Of a DNA stretch of 64,000 bases, positions 28,192 through 36,240 are shown one piece after another; positions within the stretch are counted from its first letter, which is position 1, and each line of letters starts with the position of its first letter. The stretch comes from Lachnospiraceae bacterium AM93-12TA (GTDB taxonomy: Bacteria > Bacillota > Clostridia > Lachnospirales > Lachnospiraceae). The notes below the pieces were generated by a model. The model was not told the DNA's origin and made no database searches. It worked only from the letters and a program-made list of their open reading frames with translations. Location of the stretch: assembly GCA_027698105.1 (NCBI GenBank), contig JAQERH010000002.1, positions 62,001 to 126,000 on the forward strand. The letters are read 5' to 3'. The translations under genes and the position numbers were made by a program.

Positions 28192-29484
28192 ATGTTTGCC
28201 GACAGCGCAAAAGTATTTATCAGATCCGGAAAAGGCGGAGACGGCCATGTCAGCTTCAGACGTGAACTCTACGTAGCTGCCGGCGGTCCGGACGGTGGGG
28301 ACGGCGGAAAAGGCGGAGACGTTATTTTTGAAGTAGAAGATGGACTGAACACTCTGACAGACTTTCGCCATGTCCGCAAATATGCGGCCCAGGACGGCGA
28401 ATCCGGAGGAAAGCGCCGCTGCCATGGAGCAGACGGTGACGATATTATTATCAAGGTTCCTGAAGGAACAGTTATCAAAGACTTTGAATCGGGAAAGGTC
28501 ATTGCCGATATGTCCGGCTCCAACCGACGTGAGGTAATCTTAAAGGGCGGAAAAGGCGGACTGGGTAATATGCACTTTGCCACATCCACCATGCAGGTTC
28601 CTAAGTATGCACAGCCGGGACAGCCGGCTCAGGAGCTTTGGGTACAGCTGGAATTAAAGGTAATCGCTGATGTAGGCCTTGTAGGCTTTCCAAATGTTGG
28701 TAAATCTACTCTGCTTTCCCGTGTATCAAATGCAAGGCCAAAGATTGCCAATTATCATTTCACAACTCTGAATCCCCATCTTGGAGTTGTCGATTTAAGT
28801 GAGGGACAGGGCTTTGTTATGGCCGATATCCCAGGACTGATTGAAGGTGCATCTCAGGGTGTAGGCCTTGGATATGCCTTCTTAAAGCACATCGAACGGA
28901 CCAAGGTTCTGGTTCACGTGGTAGACGCAGCCTCCACAGAGGGACGTGATCCGGTAGCTGATATTAAAGCTATCAATGAGGAGCTTAAAGCTTATAACCC
29001 GGAACTGTTAAAACGTCCCCAGGTCATTGCAGCAAATAAAACAGATGCGATTTATTTCGATCCGGAGAGCGGAGAGGAGCATCCTGTAGAGCGTCTGAAA
29101 GCTGCTTTTGAACCAGAGGGAATCCAGGTATTTGCTATTTCTGCAGTCAGCGGCCAGGGTGTGAAAGAGCTTCTTTACCACATTAATGAACTGCTGAAAA
29201 CGGTGGATCAGACTCCGATTATCTTTGAAAAGGAATTTGAATACCAGTATCAGGGAGAGAATCTTCCATACACCGTAGAGAAAAACGAAGATGGCATCTA
29301 TGTAGTAGAGGGACCAAAGATCGAAAAGATGCTTGGCTATACGAATCTGGATTCTGAGAAGGGCTTCCAGTTCTTCCAGCGGTTCCTGAAGGATTCCGGA
29401 ATCCTCAAAGAGCTTGAAGAAGCCGGAATTGAAGAGGGCGATACCGTCCGCATGTATGGCCTGGAATTTGACTATTACAAATAA
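28192..29484 (+). CDS. obgE: GTPase ObgE/CgtA
   Basis: A 430-aa Obg GTPase needed for 50S assembly and stress signalling. Order of domains: glycine-rich Obg fold (about 1-158, many GGxGG repeats), G domain with GFPNVGKST near 165 and DIPGLIEGAS near 212, and the C-terminal OCT domain (about 345-430). It starts the obgE-yhbY-nadD-yqeK-rsfS run. Confidence 0.97.
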   Translation: MFADSAKVFIRSGKGGDGHVSFRRELYVAAGGPDGGDGGKGGDVIFEVEDGLNTLTDFRHVRKYAAQDGESGGKRRCHGADGDDIIIKVPEGTVIKDFESGKVIADMSGSNRREVILKGGKGGLGNMHFATSTMQVPKYAQPGQPAQELWVQLELKVIADVGLVGFPNVGKSTLLSRVSNARPKIANYHFTTLNPHLGVVDLSEGQGFVMADIPGLIEGASQGVGLGYAFLKHIERTKVLVHVVDAASTEGRDPVADIKAINEELKAYNPELLKRPQVIAANKTDAIYFDPESGEEHPVERLKAAFEPEGIQVFAISAVSGQGVKELLYHINELLKTVDQTPIIFEKEFEYQYQGENLPYTVEKNEDGIYVVEGPKIEKMLGYTNLDSEKGFQFFQRFLKDSGILKELEEAGIEEGDTVRMYGLEFDYYK

Positions 29485-29497
29485 CAGAGGATAGATT

Positions 29498-29791
29498 ATG
29501 ACAAGTAAACAGAGAGCCTATTTAAAAGGGCTTGCTATGAAAATAGATCCGATTTTCCAGATTGGAAAATCAAGTGTAACTCCGGAGCTCACCGCCGCAG
29601 TCGCAGAAGCCCTGGAAGCAAGAGAGCTCATCAAGCTGAGCGTTCTGAAAAACTGCCTGGATGATGGAAATTCCATCGCTGCTGTGTTAGCTGAGAGAAC
29701 TCATTCTCAGGTTGTCCAGGTAATTGGAAAGAAAATTGTTCTCTACAAGCCTGCAAAGGACGAGAAAAAGAGGAAAATTGTGCTGCCATAG
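29498..29791 (+). CDS. yhbY: YhbY/CRM-domain RNA-binding protein
   Basis: A 97-aa single CRM domain protein (TSKQRAYLKGLAMKIDPIFQIGK). YhbY associates with pre-50S ribosomes. It lies 13 bases after obgE, consistent with a shared role in subunit assembly. Confidence 0.92.
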   Translation: MTSKQRAYLKGLAMKIDPIFQIGKSSVTPELTAAVAEALEARELIKLSVLKNCLDDGNSIAAVLAERTHSQVVQVIGKKIVLYKPAKDEKKRKIVLP

Positions 29792-29822
29792 GAATCAGAA
29801 TACCTGAAAGGAGCAGAGAGAC

Positions 29823-30443
29823 GTGAAAAAAATCGGTATTATGGGTGGTACCTTTGATCCCATCCACTCCGGCCATCTGATGCTGGGAAAACAGGCATAT
29901 GAAGAATATGACCTGGACTGTGTCTGGTATATGCCGTCCAGGCAGCCTCCCCACAAAAAGGATCACCAGATCACTTCACCAGCCAACCGCCTGGAGATGG
30001 TTCGTCTGGCTGTTGAAAATACGCCTTTTTTTGCCTGTTCTGACTTTGAACTTTGCAGAACAGAAGGAAATACCTATACTGCCGATACACTGCTCCTTTT
30101 AAAGCAGGCCTATCCTGATACAGAATTTTATTTTATTGTAGGGGCTGACTCTATTTTTGATATGGAAAAATGGTATCATCCCGAAATTGTGATGAAAAAC
30201 GCTGTAATTCTGGCAGCTGACCGTTCCTGCGGTCATGATGATATTCCTTTAAACCGTCAAATTGAATATTTGGCCAAAAAATATGACGCCAGAATCTGCC
30301 GCCTCCACTCCAGACGAATGGACGTATCTTCTCAGCTTTTGAGGGAAAAGATACAGAAGGGAGAATGCATCTCCAGCTATATCCCAGATCCGGTAGCACA
30401 GTTTATTGAGGAGCATCATCTCTACAGGAATATCACATACTGA
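29823..30443 (+). CDS. nadD: Nicotinate-nucleotide adenylyltransferase
   Basis: A 206-aa enzyme making nicotinate adenine dinucleotide from NaMN and ATP. The nucleotidyltransferase motif GGTFDPIHSGHL is at residues 8-19 and the late ISSYIPD block near 184-190. The start is GTG with AAAGGAG upstream. Confidence 0.96.
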   Translation: MKKIGIMGGTFDPIHSGHLMLGKQAYEEYDLDCVWYMPSRQPPHKKDHQITSPANRLEMVRLAVENTPFFACSDFELCRTEGNTYTADTLLLLKQAYPDTEFYFIVGADSIFDMEKWYHPEIVMKNAVILAADRSCGHDDIPLNRQIEYLAKKYDARICRLHSRRMDVSSQLLREKIQKGECISSYIPDPVAQFIEEHHLYRNITY

Positions 30444-30474
30444 TACACCGGAAAAATAAATCGAGGCACAACTT

Positions 30475-31080
30475 ATGAACAGTGAAATTTTTTCAATTCG
30501 CGAAACATTAAAGGCCAGCCTGAAGCCAGGAAGATACGAACACTCTCTGAGCGTTTCTTTTACCTGCATGGCGTTAGCAATGAAATATGGATATGATATC
30601 GACAAGGCAGAACTGGCCGGCCTTCTTCATGACTGTGCAAAATGCTATGATAACGAAACTATCATAGAAGCCTGCAGAAAAAAAGGCCTGGAATTGACAG
30701 AAGGAGAACTTCAGGCTCCCTCTATTATCCATTCCCGGCTGGGAGCGCAGATGGCAGAAGAAAAGTTCGGCATAACTGATCCTGAAATTCTCAGCGCCAT
30801 CGCCTGCCATACCACTGGAAAGCCTGATATGTCCATGCTGGACAAGATTCTCTATATTGCTGATTACATCGAACCGCGCCGGTATAAGGTAAAAAATCTG
30901 CCTGCCATCCGCCGCCTGGCCTTTGAGGATCTGGATCAGGCCCTGTTTCAGATTATGGAGGGGACCCTTCGATATCTGGATGAATCTGGAACTTACGCAG
31001 ACATTATGACTCAGAATGCATATCATTATTATAAGAAGCAAATGTGTACACAAACAGAAGAGCAGAAAGAAGGAGAGTAG
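30475..31080 (+). CDS. yqeK: HD-domain Ap4A hydrolase YqeK
   Basis: A 201-aa HD-domain protein of the YqeK family, which splits Ap4A symmetrically into ADP. Metal ligands: RYEHSLSVS near 20-28, LLHDCAK near 50-56, and the late ADYIEPRR segment near 128-135. The nadD-yqeK-rsfS order is widely conserved in Firmicutes. Confidence 0.93.
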   Translation: MNSEIFSIRETLKASLKPGRYEHSLSVSFTCMALAMKYGYDIDKAELAGLLHDCAKCYDNETIIEACRKKGLELTEGELQAPSIIHSRLGAQMAEEKFGITDPEILSAIACHTTGKPDMSMLDKILYIADYIEPRRYKVKNLPAIRRLAFEDLDQALFQIMEGTLRYLDESGTYADIMTQNAYHYYKKQMCTQTEEQKEGE

Positions 31081-31088
31081 AAAACCTT

Positions 31089-31442
31089 ATGAGCCCATCG
31101 AAAGAAATGGTAAAGCTGGCTGTCAAAGCCCTGGAAGATAAAAAAGGGGAAGATATCAAGATTATTGACATCCAGAACGTATCTGTTTTAGCGGATTATT
31201 TTATTATTGCAGGCGGTGCAAACCAAAACCAGGTCCAGGCAATGGCGGACAATGTGGAAGAAGAGCTTTTTAAGGCTGGCTTTGAAGCCCGCCAGATCGA
31301 AGGATATAATACCGCAAACTGGATTCTTATGGATTACAATGATATTATCGTCCATATTTTCTCAAGAGAAGACAGACTGTTCTATGATTTAGAACGTATC
31401 TGGAGAGATGGAAAAGTGATTGAAAACGCAGAGGAGCTGTAA
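31089..31442 (+). CDS. rsfS: Ribosome silencing factor RsfS
   Basis: A 117-aa DUF143 protein that binds L14 and blocks subunit joining in starved cells. DYFIIAGGANQNQVQAMADN (about 37-56) and the WILMDYNDIIVHIFS block are typical. The ATG at 31089 has AAGGAGAG upstream; the frame open from 31044 starts inside yqeK and is not used. Confidence 0.95.
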   Translation: MSPSKEMVKLAVKALEDKKGEDIKIIDIQNVSVLADYFIIAGGANQNQVQAMADNVEEELFKAGFEARQIEGYNTANWILMDYNDIIVHIFSREDRLFYDLERIWRDGKVIENAEEL

Positions 31443-31459
31443 TATCAGCTCCTTTTTTT
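31433..31459 (+). terminator. Terminator overlapping the rsfS stop codon
   Basis: GGAGCTG (31433-31439) pairs with CAGCTCC (31446-31452), then seven T's. The rsfS stop codon lies in the loop. Confidence 0.85.
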
Positions 31460-31559
31460 ATGACATAGAAAATTGCGTCCTATATCATAAAAAGCGCTCC
31501 GCTCAGAGCATATTCTTTCTTATATGGGGAAAAATCTGGCACGAGAAGCTCTTTATTCA

Positions 31560-31602
31560 CTATATTTAATTTACATAAAATAATTATGTAAATTAAATAT
31601 AG
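31560..31602. repeat. Large perfect hairpin A with dif-like core
   Basis: A 19-base perfect inverted repeat (31560-31578 with 31584-31602) around a 5-base loop AATAA. The arms next to the loop read ACATAA and TTATGTAAATT, close to the Xer half sites of bacterial dif. Nothing in the flanks suggests coding. Confidence 0.7.
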
Positions 31603-31634
31603 AGAGAACCGTCCAAAATACCAGCAGATCCAAA

Positions 31635-31687
31635 AGAGGGTCTAATCAGTTCACATAAAATAATTATGTAAATTGATTAGACCCTCT
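31635..31687. repeat. Large hairpin B sharing the core of hairpin A
   Basis: A 24-base inverted repeat (31635-31658 with 31664-31687) with one mismatch and one G-T pair, same AATAA loop. Its central 22 bases (31653-31674) are identical to 31573-31594 in hairpin A, 80 bases away, while the outer arms are unrelated. It ends 13 bases past the lexA stop and may also end lexA transcription on the minus strand. Confidence 0.7.
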
Positions 31688-31700
31688 CTGTCTTTCTTAC

Positions 31701-32318
31701 TTACATCTTCATTCGAAATAATCCGATAACCTTGCCTAAAATCTGAACTTCATCTGTCAAAATTGCTTCCATAGAAGAGTTTTCCGGCTGAAGACGATAA
31801 TATCCGTCTTCCTTATAAAAACGCTTCACAGTAGCTGAATCATCCAGAAGCGCTACTACAATTTCTCCATTCTCAGCTGTCACAGCCTTTTCTACAAAAA
31901 TCAAATCTCCATTGAAAATACCGGCTTCTATCATACTGTCTCCCTTTACCCGGAGCATAAATACCTCTTTATCCGGAAGCATCTCTGCTGGAATCGGAAA
32001 ATAGTTCTCAATGTTTTCCTGAGCGAGAAGCGGCATACCTGCAGCGACTGTTCCAAGAAGAGGGACGTTCACCACTTCGCGTCGGGCCAGATTAAAGCAG
32101 TCATCGATAATTTCGATGGTTCTGGGTTTCGTAGGATCCCGACGAATATACCCATTTTTCTCCAGTGTCTCCAAGTGGGAATGAACGGAAGAAGTAGATT
32201 TTAAATTTACTGCTTCGCAGATTTCTCTTACGGCCGGCGGATAGCCCTTCTTTAATATAGTTTCTTTAATATATTCTAATATTTCCTGCTGTTTTGGCGT
32301 AATCTTTTCCTGTGACAT
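31701..32318 (-). CDS. lexA: SOS repressor LexA
   Basis: A 205-aa LexA. It has an N-terminal winged helix (TPKQQEILEYIKETI, with KSTSSVHSHLETLEKNGYI as recognition region), the self-cleavage site AAG (VAAGMPLLA near 89), catalytic serine in VKGDSMIEAGI near 127 and lysine in DSATVKRF near 165. GGGAGG lies seven bases before this ATG. SOS boxes lie in the divergent gap with the LysM gene, so it represses itself and that neighbour. Confidence 0.96.
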   Translation of the reverse strand: MSQEKITPKQQEILEYIKETILKKGYPPAVREICEAVNLKSTSSVHSHLETLEKNGYIRRDPTKPRTIEIIDDCFNLARREVVNVPLLGTVAAGMPLLAQENIENYFPIPAEMLPDKEVFMLRVKGDSMIEAGIFNGDLIFVEKAVTAENGEIVVALLDDSATVKRFYKEDGYYRLQPENSSMEAILTDEVQILGKVIGLFRMKM

Positions 32319-32398
32319 AAGCAAACCTCCCATCGGGTAATCGTAACAACGTATACTGCCCCTGATAATACTATATTATCATAGAACCGCAAAAAAGG

Positions 32399-32412
32399 CA
32401 AACTTTTGTTCG
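32399..32412. promoter_or_regulatory. SOS (LexA) box 1
   Basis: CAAAC-TTTT-GTTCG, one mismatch to the Firmicute SOS box CGAAC-N4-GTTCG. It is nearest to lexA and placed to control its promoter. Confidence 0.75.
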
Positions 32413-32429
32413 GATTTTTTCAAAATCAA

Positions 32430-32458
32430 TTGACAAACGCATGTTCGAGAGATATAAT
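32430..32458 (+). promoter_or_regulatory. Consensus promoter with SOS box 2 in the spacer
   Basis: TTGACA (32430-32435), 17 bases, TATAAT (32453-32458): a perfect consensus promoter. SOS box 2, CAAAC-GCAT-GTTCG (32434-32447), covers the -35/spacer, so LexA binding should fully block a very strong promoter. Confidence 0.88.
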
Positions 32459-32470
32459 ACAATCAAGGAA

Positions 32471-32498
32471 CGAACATACGTTCCGGAACATGCGTTTG
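32471..32498. promoter_or_regulatory. SOS boxes 3 and 4, end to end
   Basis: CGAAC-ATAC-GTTCC (32471-32484) directly abuts GGAAC-ATGC-GTTTG (32485-32498), just downstream of the expected transcription start of the LysM gene. Confidence 0.75.
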
Positions 32499-32541
32499 TA
32501 TTTGTTGGTTATTCATTTTACAATACGAGGAGGCTTTCGGT

Positions 32542-32892
32542 ATGAAAGGAAAAAGCAGAAAAAGAACCTTATCCCCTTCAGACTGCCGCGCAGTTAAATT
32601 TCTGATCAGTACTGCGGCCATTCTTTGCCTTTGTGCGATTTTTACGACAATAAATCTTTTAAACTCACAGGCAGAAGAGCAGAAGAGCAGTCCCTACCAT
32701 AAATATTACACCAGTATTCAGATTCAGGACGGTGACAGCCTGTGGAGTATTGCCGAGAAATACCGGACTCATTCCGGCAAAAGCTCCGCTGAATACGTCT
32801 TCGACTTAAAAAAAATGAACTCTCTGTCCGATGATACAATCCATGCCGGACATTATCTGACTGTTTACTATTATGATTCTGCTGTAAAATAG
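32542..32892 (+). CDS. YneA-like LysM protein, SOS-controlled
   Basis: A 116-aa protein. An N-terminal basic stretch and one membrane helix (about 15-38) precede a short linker and a C-terminal LysM domain (YTSIQIQDGDSLWSIAEKY to HYLTVYYYD). This is the architecture of YneA/ChiZ-type cell division inhibitors, and the place divergent from lexA with multiple SOS boxes is the same as for yneA in Bacilli. It probably halts division after DNA damage. ACGAGGAGG upstream of the ATG. Confidence 0.85.
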   Translation: MKGKSRKRTLSPSDCRAVKFLISTAAILCLCAIFTTINLLNSQAEEQKSSPYHKYYTSIQIQDGDSLWSIAEKYRTHSGKSSAEYVFDLKKMNSLSDDTIHAGHYLTVYYYDSAVK

Positions 32893-32919
32893 ACTTTGCT
32901 GTAAACTAAAGAAAGGACT

Positions 32920-33972
32920 TTAATTCTCCCTCAGCTTCACCTTATTTCTGGCGCTTCGGCGGCGTTCATCCTCCAGGGCTGCATAATGCTTTTTAGTAGT
33001 GTTTACATCTGCATGCCCCAAAACGTCTGCAACTAAATAGATATCCCCTGTCTCTCGATAAAGATTCGTTCCATAGGTGCTGCGCAACTTATGCGGAGTG
33101 ATTTTTTTCAAAGGCGCTGCCGCCTGAGCATATTTTTTCACAAGATTTTCGACACTTCTTACGTTCAGGCGTTTTTTCTGCATAGACAGAAACAGCGCCT
33201 CCTCATTGCCAGGGGCAGGAGTGATGCGCTTTCGTTCTTCCATGTAAGCGCTGAGAGCTTCTTCCACCTCATCTCCAAAATAGATGATAACCTCCTTTCC
33301 CCCTTTGCGGTGAATGCGGATTCCATCTACATTAAAATCAACATCGTTCATATTCAGACCAATACATTCTGATACGCGGATGCCTGTGCCTAACAGAAGC
33401 GTCATCAGAGCCAGGTCTCTGATCTTTGTCTTTTTGTGATAAGCTTTCTGTCTCTCTGTCAAGGCTTCTCCGTCTTCCACTAAATCCAGAAGCCGGGCCA
33501 CCTCGTCAATTTCCAGGCGGATAATTTCTTTTTCGTGCAGTTTCGGCAGCTTTACCAGAGCTGCTGGATTTGTCTGAATCCGCTCATTTCTGAAAAAGTA
33601 ATTATAAAAGCTCTTTAAAGAAGACATTTTTCTGGTAAGGCCCCGCTCTGTGTTAATTAAATCTTCTTTATTTTCAGTTGAATGACATTTGAGGAATTCC
33701 AGATATTCTTCCAAATCCATCACTCCGATCTGATCCAATACATCCACTGTAAAATCACGCTTGTCTTTATTTTTCCATAGCGGGTTTGTCTGAATCAAAA
33801 AATCAAAAAAGATGCTCAGATCATAGGCATATGCAATTCTTGTCCGTGATGAAGTTCTCGGCTCAATACCTCGAAAAAAATCAGCACAGAACGGCGGAAG
33901 TTCCTGAATCAATTTTCTGAGCTTCTTTGTATTTTCTATCATTTCCTGTTCATGGTAGGAGAGTACTGCCAC
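32920..33972 (-). CDS. Tyrosine recombinase (XerC/D-like)
   Basis: A 350-aa phage-integrase-family enzyme. It has an N-terminal SAM-like DNA-binding domain (about 20-135) and a C-terminal catalytic domain with Arg199 (GTGIRVSECIG), a lysine near 226 (RKGGKE), HKLR at 294-297, His320 (LGHADV) and nucleophile Tyr330. All catalytic residues are kept. The start is GTG with AAGGAGG upstream. It looks like a chromosomal Xer-type protein common near lexA in Lachnospiraceae rather than phage cargo, and lies outside the prophage repeats, but it is the closest recombinase to them (about 0.9 kb). Confidence 0.88.
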   Translation of the reverse strand: MAVLSYHEQEMIENTKKLRKLIQELPPFCADFFRGIEPRTSSRTRIAYAYDLSIFFDFLIQTNPLWKNKDKRDFTVDVLDQIGVMDLEEYLEFLKCHSTENKEDLINTERGLTRKMSSLKSFYNYFFRNERIQTNPAALVKLPKLHEKEIIRLEIDEVARLLDLVEDGEALTERQKAYHKKTKIRDLALMTLLLGTGIRVSECIGLNMNDVDFNVDGIRIHRKGGKEVIIYFGDEVEEALSAYMEERKRITPAPGNEEALFLSMQKKRLNVRSVENLVKKYAQAAAPLKKITPHKLRSTYGTNLYRETGDIYLVADVLGHADVNTTKKHYAALEDERRRSARNKVKLREN

Positions 33973-33998
33973 GTAAATTCCTCCTTTTTAGTTTTTTA

Positions 33999-34724
33999 TT
34001 ATTCTTCTTTCACTGGCCATCCAGGAATATTTCCTGATGTGACTGCATGAAAAAATCTGTCCTTTACACCTGGAGCTTCTGCATTGATTGACTTAATTAA
34101 ATTTTTAACAAATTCTCGTTTTGTTTTTCCATCCACCGGGCATGGATTTTTACATACCGGAAGCTGATAGCGGTTCTTAAATCCAATAATATCGGCCTCA
34201 GCTACATATAAAAAAGGACGGATTACAAATAAATCCATTCTATCCAAATATGTTTTGGGAGAAAATGTATGAAAACGGCCTTCATAAATTAAAGACAGCA
34301 TCATGGTGTCTATTACATCATCTTTATGATGAGCATAAGCAATTTTATTGCAGCCTAAGTCCTTAGCAGCCTGATTCAAAGCGCCTTTTCTCATTTTAGC
34401 GCAGAGAGCACAGGGATTTGATTCCTGGCGTGAACCAAAGACAATTTGACTGATTTCTGTAGTAACCACTGTATAAGGAACCGAAAGATCCCTGCAGAAA
34501 TTTTGAGCTGCCTCCAGATCAAAATTTCCAAATCCCAAGTCGACTGTGACAGCGCACAAGTCAAACGGTTTAGGATAGAATTTCTGAAGGTTTTTCATTG
34601 CATACAACAATGCCAAGCTGTCTTTGCCGCCAGAAAGTCCCACAGCAATTTTGTCTCCGGAATCAATCATATCATATGTATCAAGCGCCTGACGGGTCAA
34701 GCTGAGTAATCTTTGAAGTTTCAT
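33999..34724 (-). CDS. ttcA: TtcA-family tRNA thiolation protein
   Basis: A 241-aa PP-loop ATPase: GLSGGKDSLALLYA near 28-41, and CALC near 112-115 plus a later NPCPVDG cysteine that would hold the iron-sulfur cluster. TtcA makes 2-thiocytidine at tRNA position 32. In clostridia the same family can include TilS-like members, so the exact tRNA target is inferred. Start ATG with GGAGATAC upstream. Its promoter region abuts the left end of the prophage. Confidence 0.82.
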   Translation of the reverse strand: MKLQRLLSLTRQALDTYDMIDSGDKIAVGLSGGKDSLALLYAMKNLQKFYPKPFDLCAVTVDLGFGNFDLEAAQNFCRDLSVPYTVVTTEISQIVFGSRQESNPCALCAKMRKGALNQAAKDLGCNKIAYAHHKDDVIDTMMLSLIYEGRFHTFSPKTYLDRMDLFVIRPFLYVAEADIIGFKNRYQLPVCKNPCPVDGKTKREFVKNLIKSINAEAPGVKDRFFHAVTSGNIPGWPVKEE

Positions 34725-34772
34725 CCGTTTTGTATCTCCTGTAATTCAATGATTACGAAATAATGAACGTAC

Positions 34773-34863
34773 CTATTCGAAAGGATAGAAGCGCAGAAAG
34801 CTAAAAATCCGTTTTATTTACTCATCTATAACTATTCGTGAAAGAATAGTTTATCGAATAGTT
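34773..34863. promoter_or_regulatory. Cluster of TATTC/GAATA dyads at the left prophage end
   Basis: An imperfect dyad CTATTC-GAAA-GGATAG (34773-34788) is followed by a perfect one, AACTATTC (34830-34837) with GAATAGTT (34844-34851) and six bases between, and a further GAATAGTT at 34856-34863. A dyad with 8-base arms and a 6-base spacer has the geometry of a tyrosine recombinase core site; repressor operators are an alternative. Confidence 0.5.
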
Positions 34864-34917
34864 GACTCATTTTCGTGTCGCTTTACTATTATAACATATT
34901 TTAGGGGGTTCGCCATG
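34840..34917 (+). repeat. Left 78-bp direct repeat (attL-like)
   Basis: Matches 42457-42534 with two differences (A/G at 34865, C/T at 34868). It contains a GAATAGTT pair, a promoter (TTGACT at 34862-34867, TACTAT at 34884-34889, spacer 16), the ribosome site AGGGGG and the ATG of the first phage gene. Confidence 0.92.
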
Positions 34918-36240
34918 AGGAAATTATTATCTGTCTGTCTGGTTGTTCTATTTGTCCTGACGTCTGTTTTTTCTGCTTTGGCTTCTCCCTTTCCGATGCC
35001 GGCGGCTTCCGGTTCCAATGCCATTGATTCTGAATCATTAATGTCTGGCCGACTTCCAGTTGCTTCTGGTTCTGATGCTTTATCTGATGAGCCACTGGAT
35101 GAATCTTTCTCTGTTATCCCCTATAGCTCTTTAGGCTCTATTAATAATACGGTCGGTTTTGGCGGCATGTTTTTGTATGCTGATATGTACGATTCAAATG
35201 AAAAATATTTAGGTTCTACTCAATCGCCTGTTGATGGTCAGGGTCATGCAGTTTTAAAAATGAAGCCTGATTGTACTTATTTCAATTTTAGTATTTATTT
35301 AACAGGAACTTCGCTTCCTTCTTCTGGTAAATATACGTTTACAGCTGATTTTTCTTCTGATATGTCAGTTGTATGGGATGCCAAGGCAGGCGTTACTGCT
35401 AGTAAGAAATACACCAATGCCCAGGTTGATAATAAATTTTCTGGCGGAGTCTTTCCATTACGTCAGAATTCCGGTGATTTTCAGTTTTCTGGTGTAGTTG
35501 ATTTTGGTTCTGGATTAAGCCGTGTTCTTTTTTCTGTCTCTTTAAAGAGAACTGATAATGGTTATCATAAAGGCGATCCGTTCGGTGGATTTGCGAAAGT
35601 CAATTTGAAATATACTCCGGATGCTGCTCCTGATTATTCTACTCCTGGAACCGGCGCCGGCGCTTCTGCTCAGGACTTTCAGAACGGCGTTACTAACCTC
35701 ATGGGCAATATCTCTGATAAACTGGTGGAGATTGTAGCTACTATTTCGGACCAGCTCAAGGCTCTATGGGACCAGATGTATAATTACATGCATCTTGAGC
35801 AGCTGAAGAATGATGATAAGAATACCAGTCAGATTGTAGATGCTATCAATAATCAGGGTGAGCAGGTCGGTCAGGATATTACAAATAGCATTGATAACAA
35901 TACCCAGAATATCATCAATAACAATAATCAGAATTTCGATAATATTCAGAACGGTTATGATAATACCGGTATGAGTGCTGATAAGGACAAGCTGGATTCT
36001 GCTATCAATGGTTATGATAAGCTGGAAGACGATGTAGTGAATCAGGTAACGGATAATATCAATCAGTTTGAATTTAAAAATCCCTTTGAATCGTTTACAG
36101 CTCCCATGAAAGATATCGGATATTTCCTCACAGGTATCTATAACGCTCTGGGTGCTTTAAATATTCCTATCGGCTTCTCTCTCACTCTCACGATTGCCTT
36201 GCTTGCCATTGGCTGGTATCGTTTTAAAGGGGGTGCGTAA
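34915..36240 (+). CDS. Inovirus spike/adsorption-like protein (pIII-like)
   Basis: A 441-aa secreted protein. Signal peptide 1-23 (ends SALA), then a short region with two copies of an ASGS motif (MPAASGSNA, LPVASGSDA), a beta-rich domain (about 60-235), a helical Asn/Gln-rich stretch (about 255-360, many NN pairs), and a C-terminal membrane helix (about 412-436) with KGGA tail. That layout matches minor coat proteins that cap the virion and bind the host. Start and ribosome site lie inside the left repeat. No host receptor domain was recognised. Confidence 0.72.
   Translation: MRKLLSVCLVVLFVLTSVFSALASPFPMPAASGSNAIDSESLMSGRLPVASGSDALSDEPLDESFSVIPYSSLGSINNTVGFGGMFLYADMYDSNEKYLGSTQSPVDGQGHAVLKMKPDCTYFNFSIYLTGTSLPSSGKYTFTADFSSDMSVVWDAKAGVTASKKYTNAQVDNKFSGGVFPLRQNSGDFQFSGVVDFGSGLSRVLFSVSLKRTDNGYHKGDPFGGFAKVNLKYTPDAAPDYSTPGTGAGASAQDFQNGVTNLMGNISDKLVEIVATISDQLKALWDQMYNYMHLEQLKNDDKNTSQIVDAINNQGEQVGQDITNSIDNNTQNIINNNNQNFDNIQNGYDNTGMSADKDKLDSAINGYDKLEDDVVNQVTDNINQFEFKNPFESFTAPMKDIGYFLTGIYNALGALNIPIGFSLTLTIALLAIGWYRFKGGA

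Noticed and set aside
34840-34917. Classical dif site inside the prophage repeat
   Set aside because: I looked for CATAA-N6-TTATG type half sites on both strands and found none; the TATTC/GAATA dyads are different.
35900-36100. Asn-rich stretch of the spike protein as a prion-like or toxin repeat
   Set aside because: The Asn runs are short and sit in a helical region typical of phage fibre linkers; no repeat unit is maintained.
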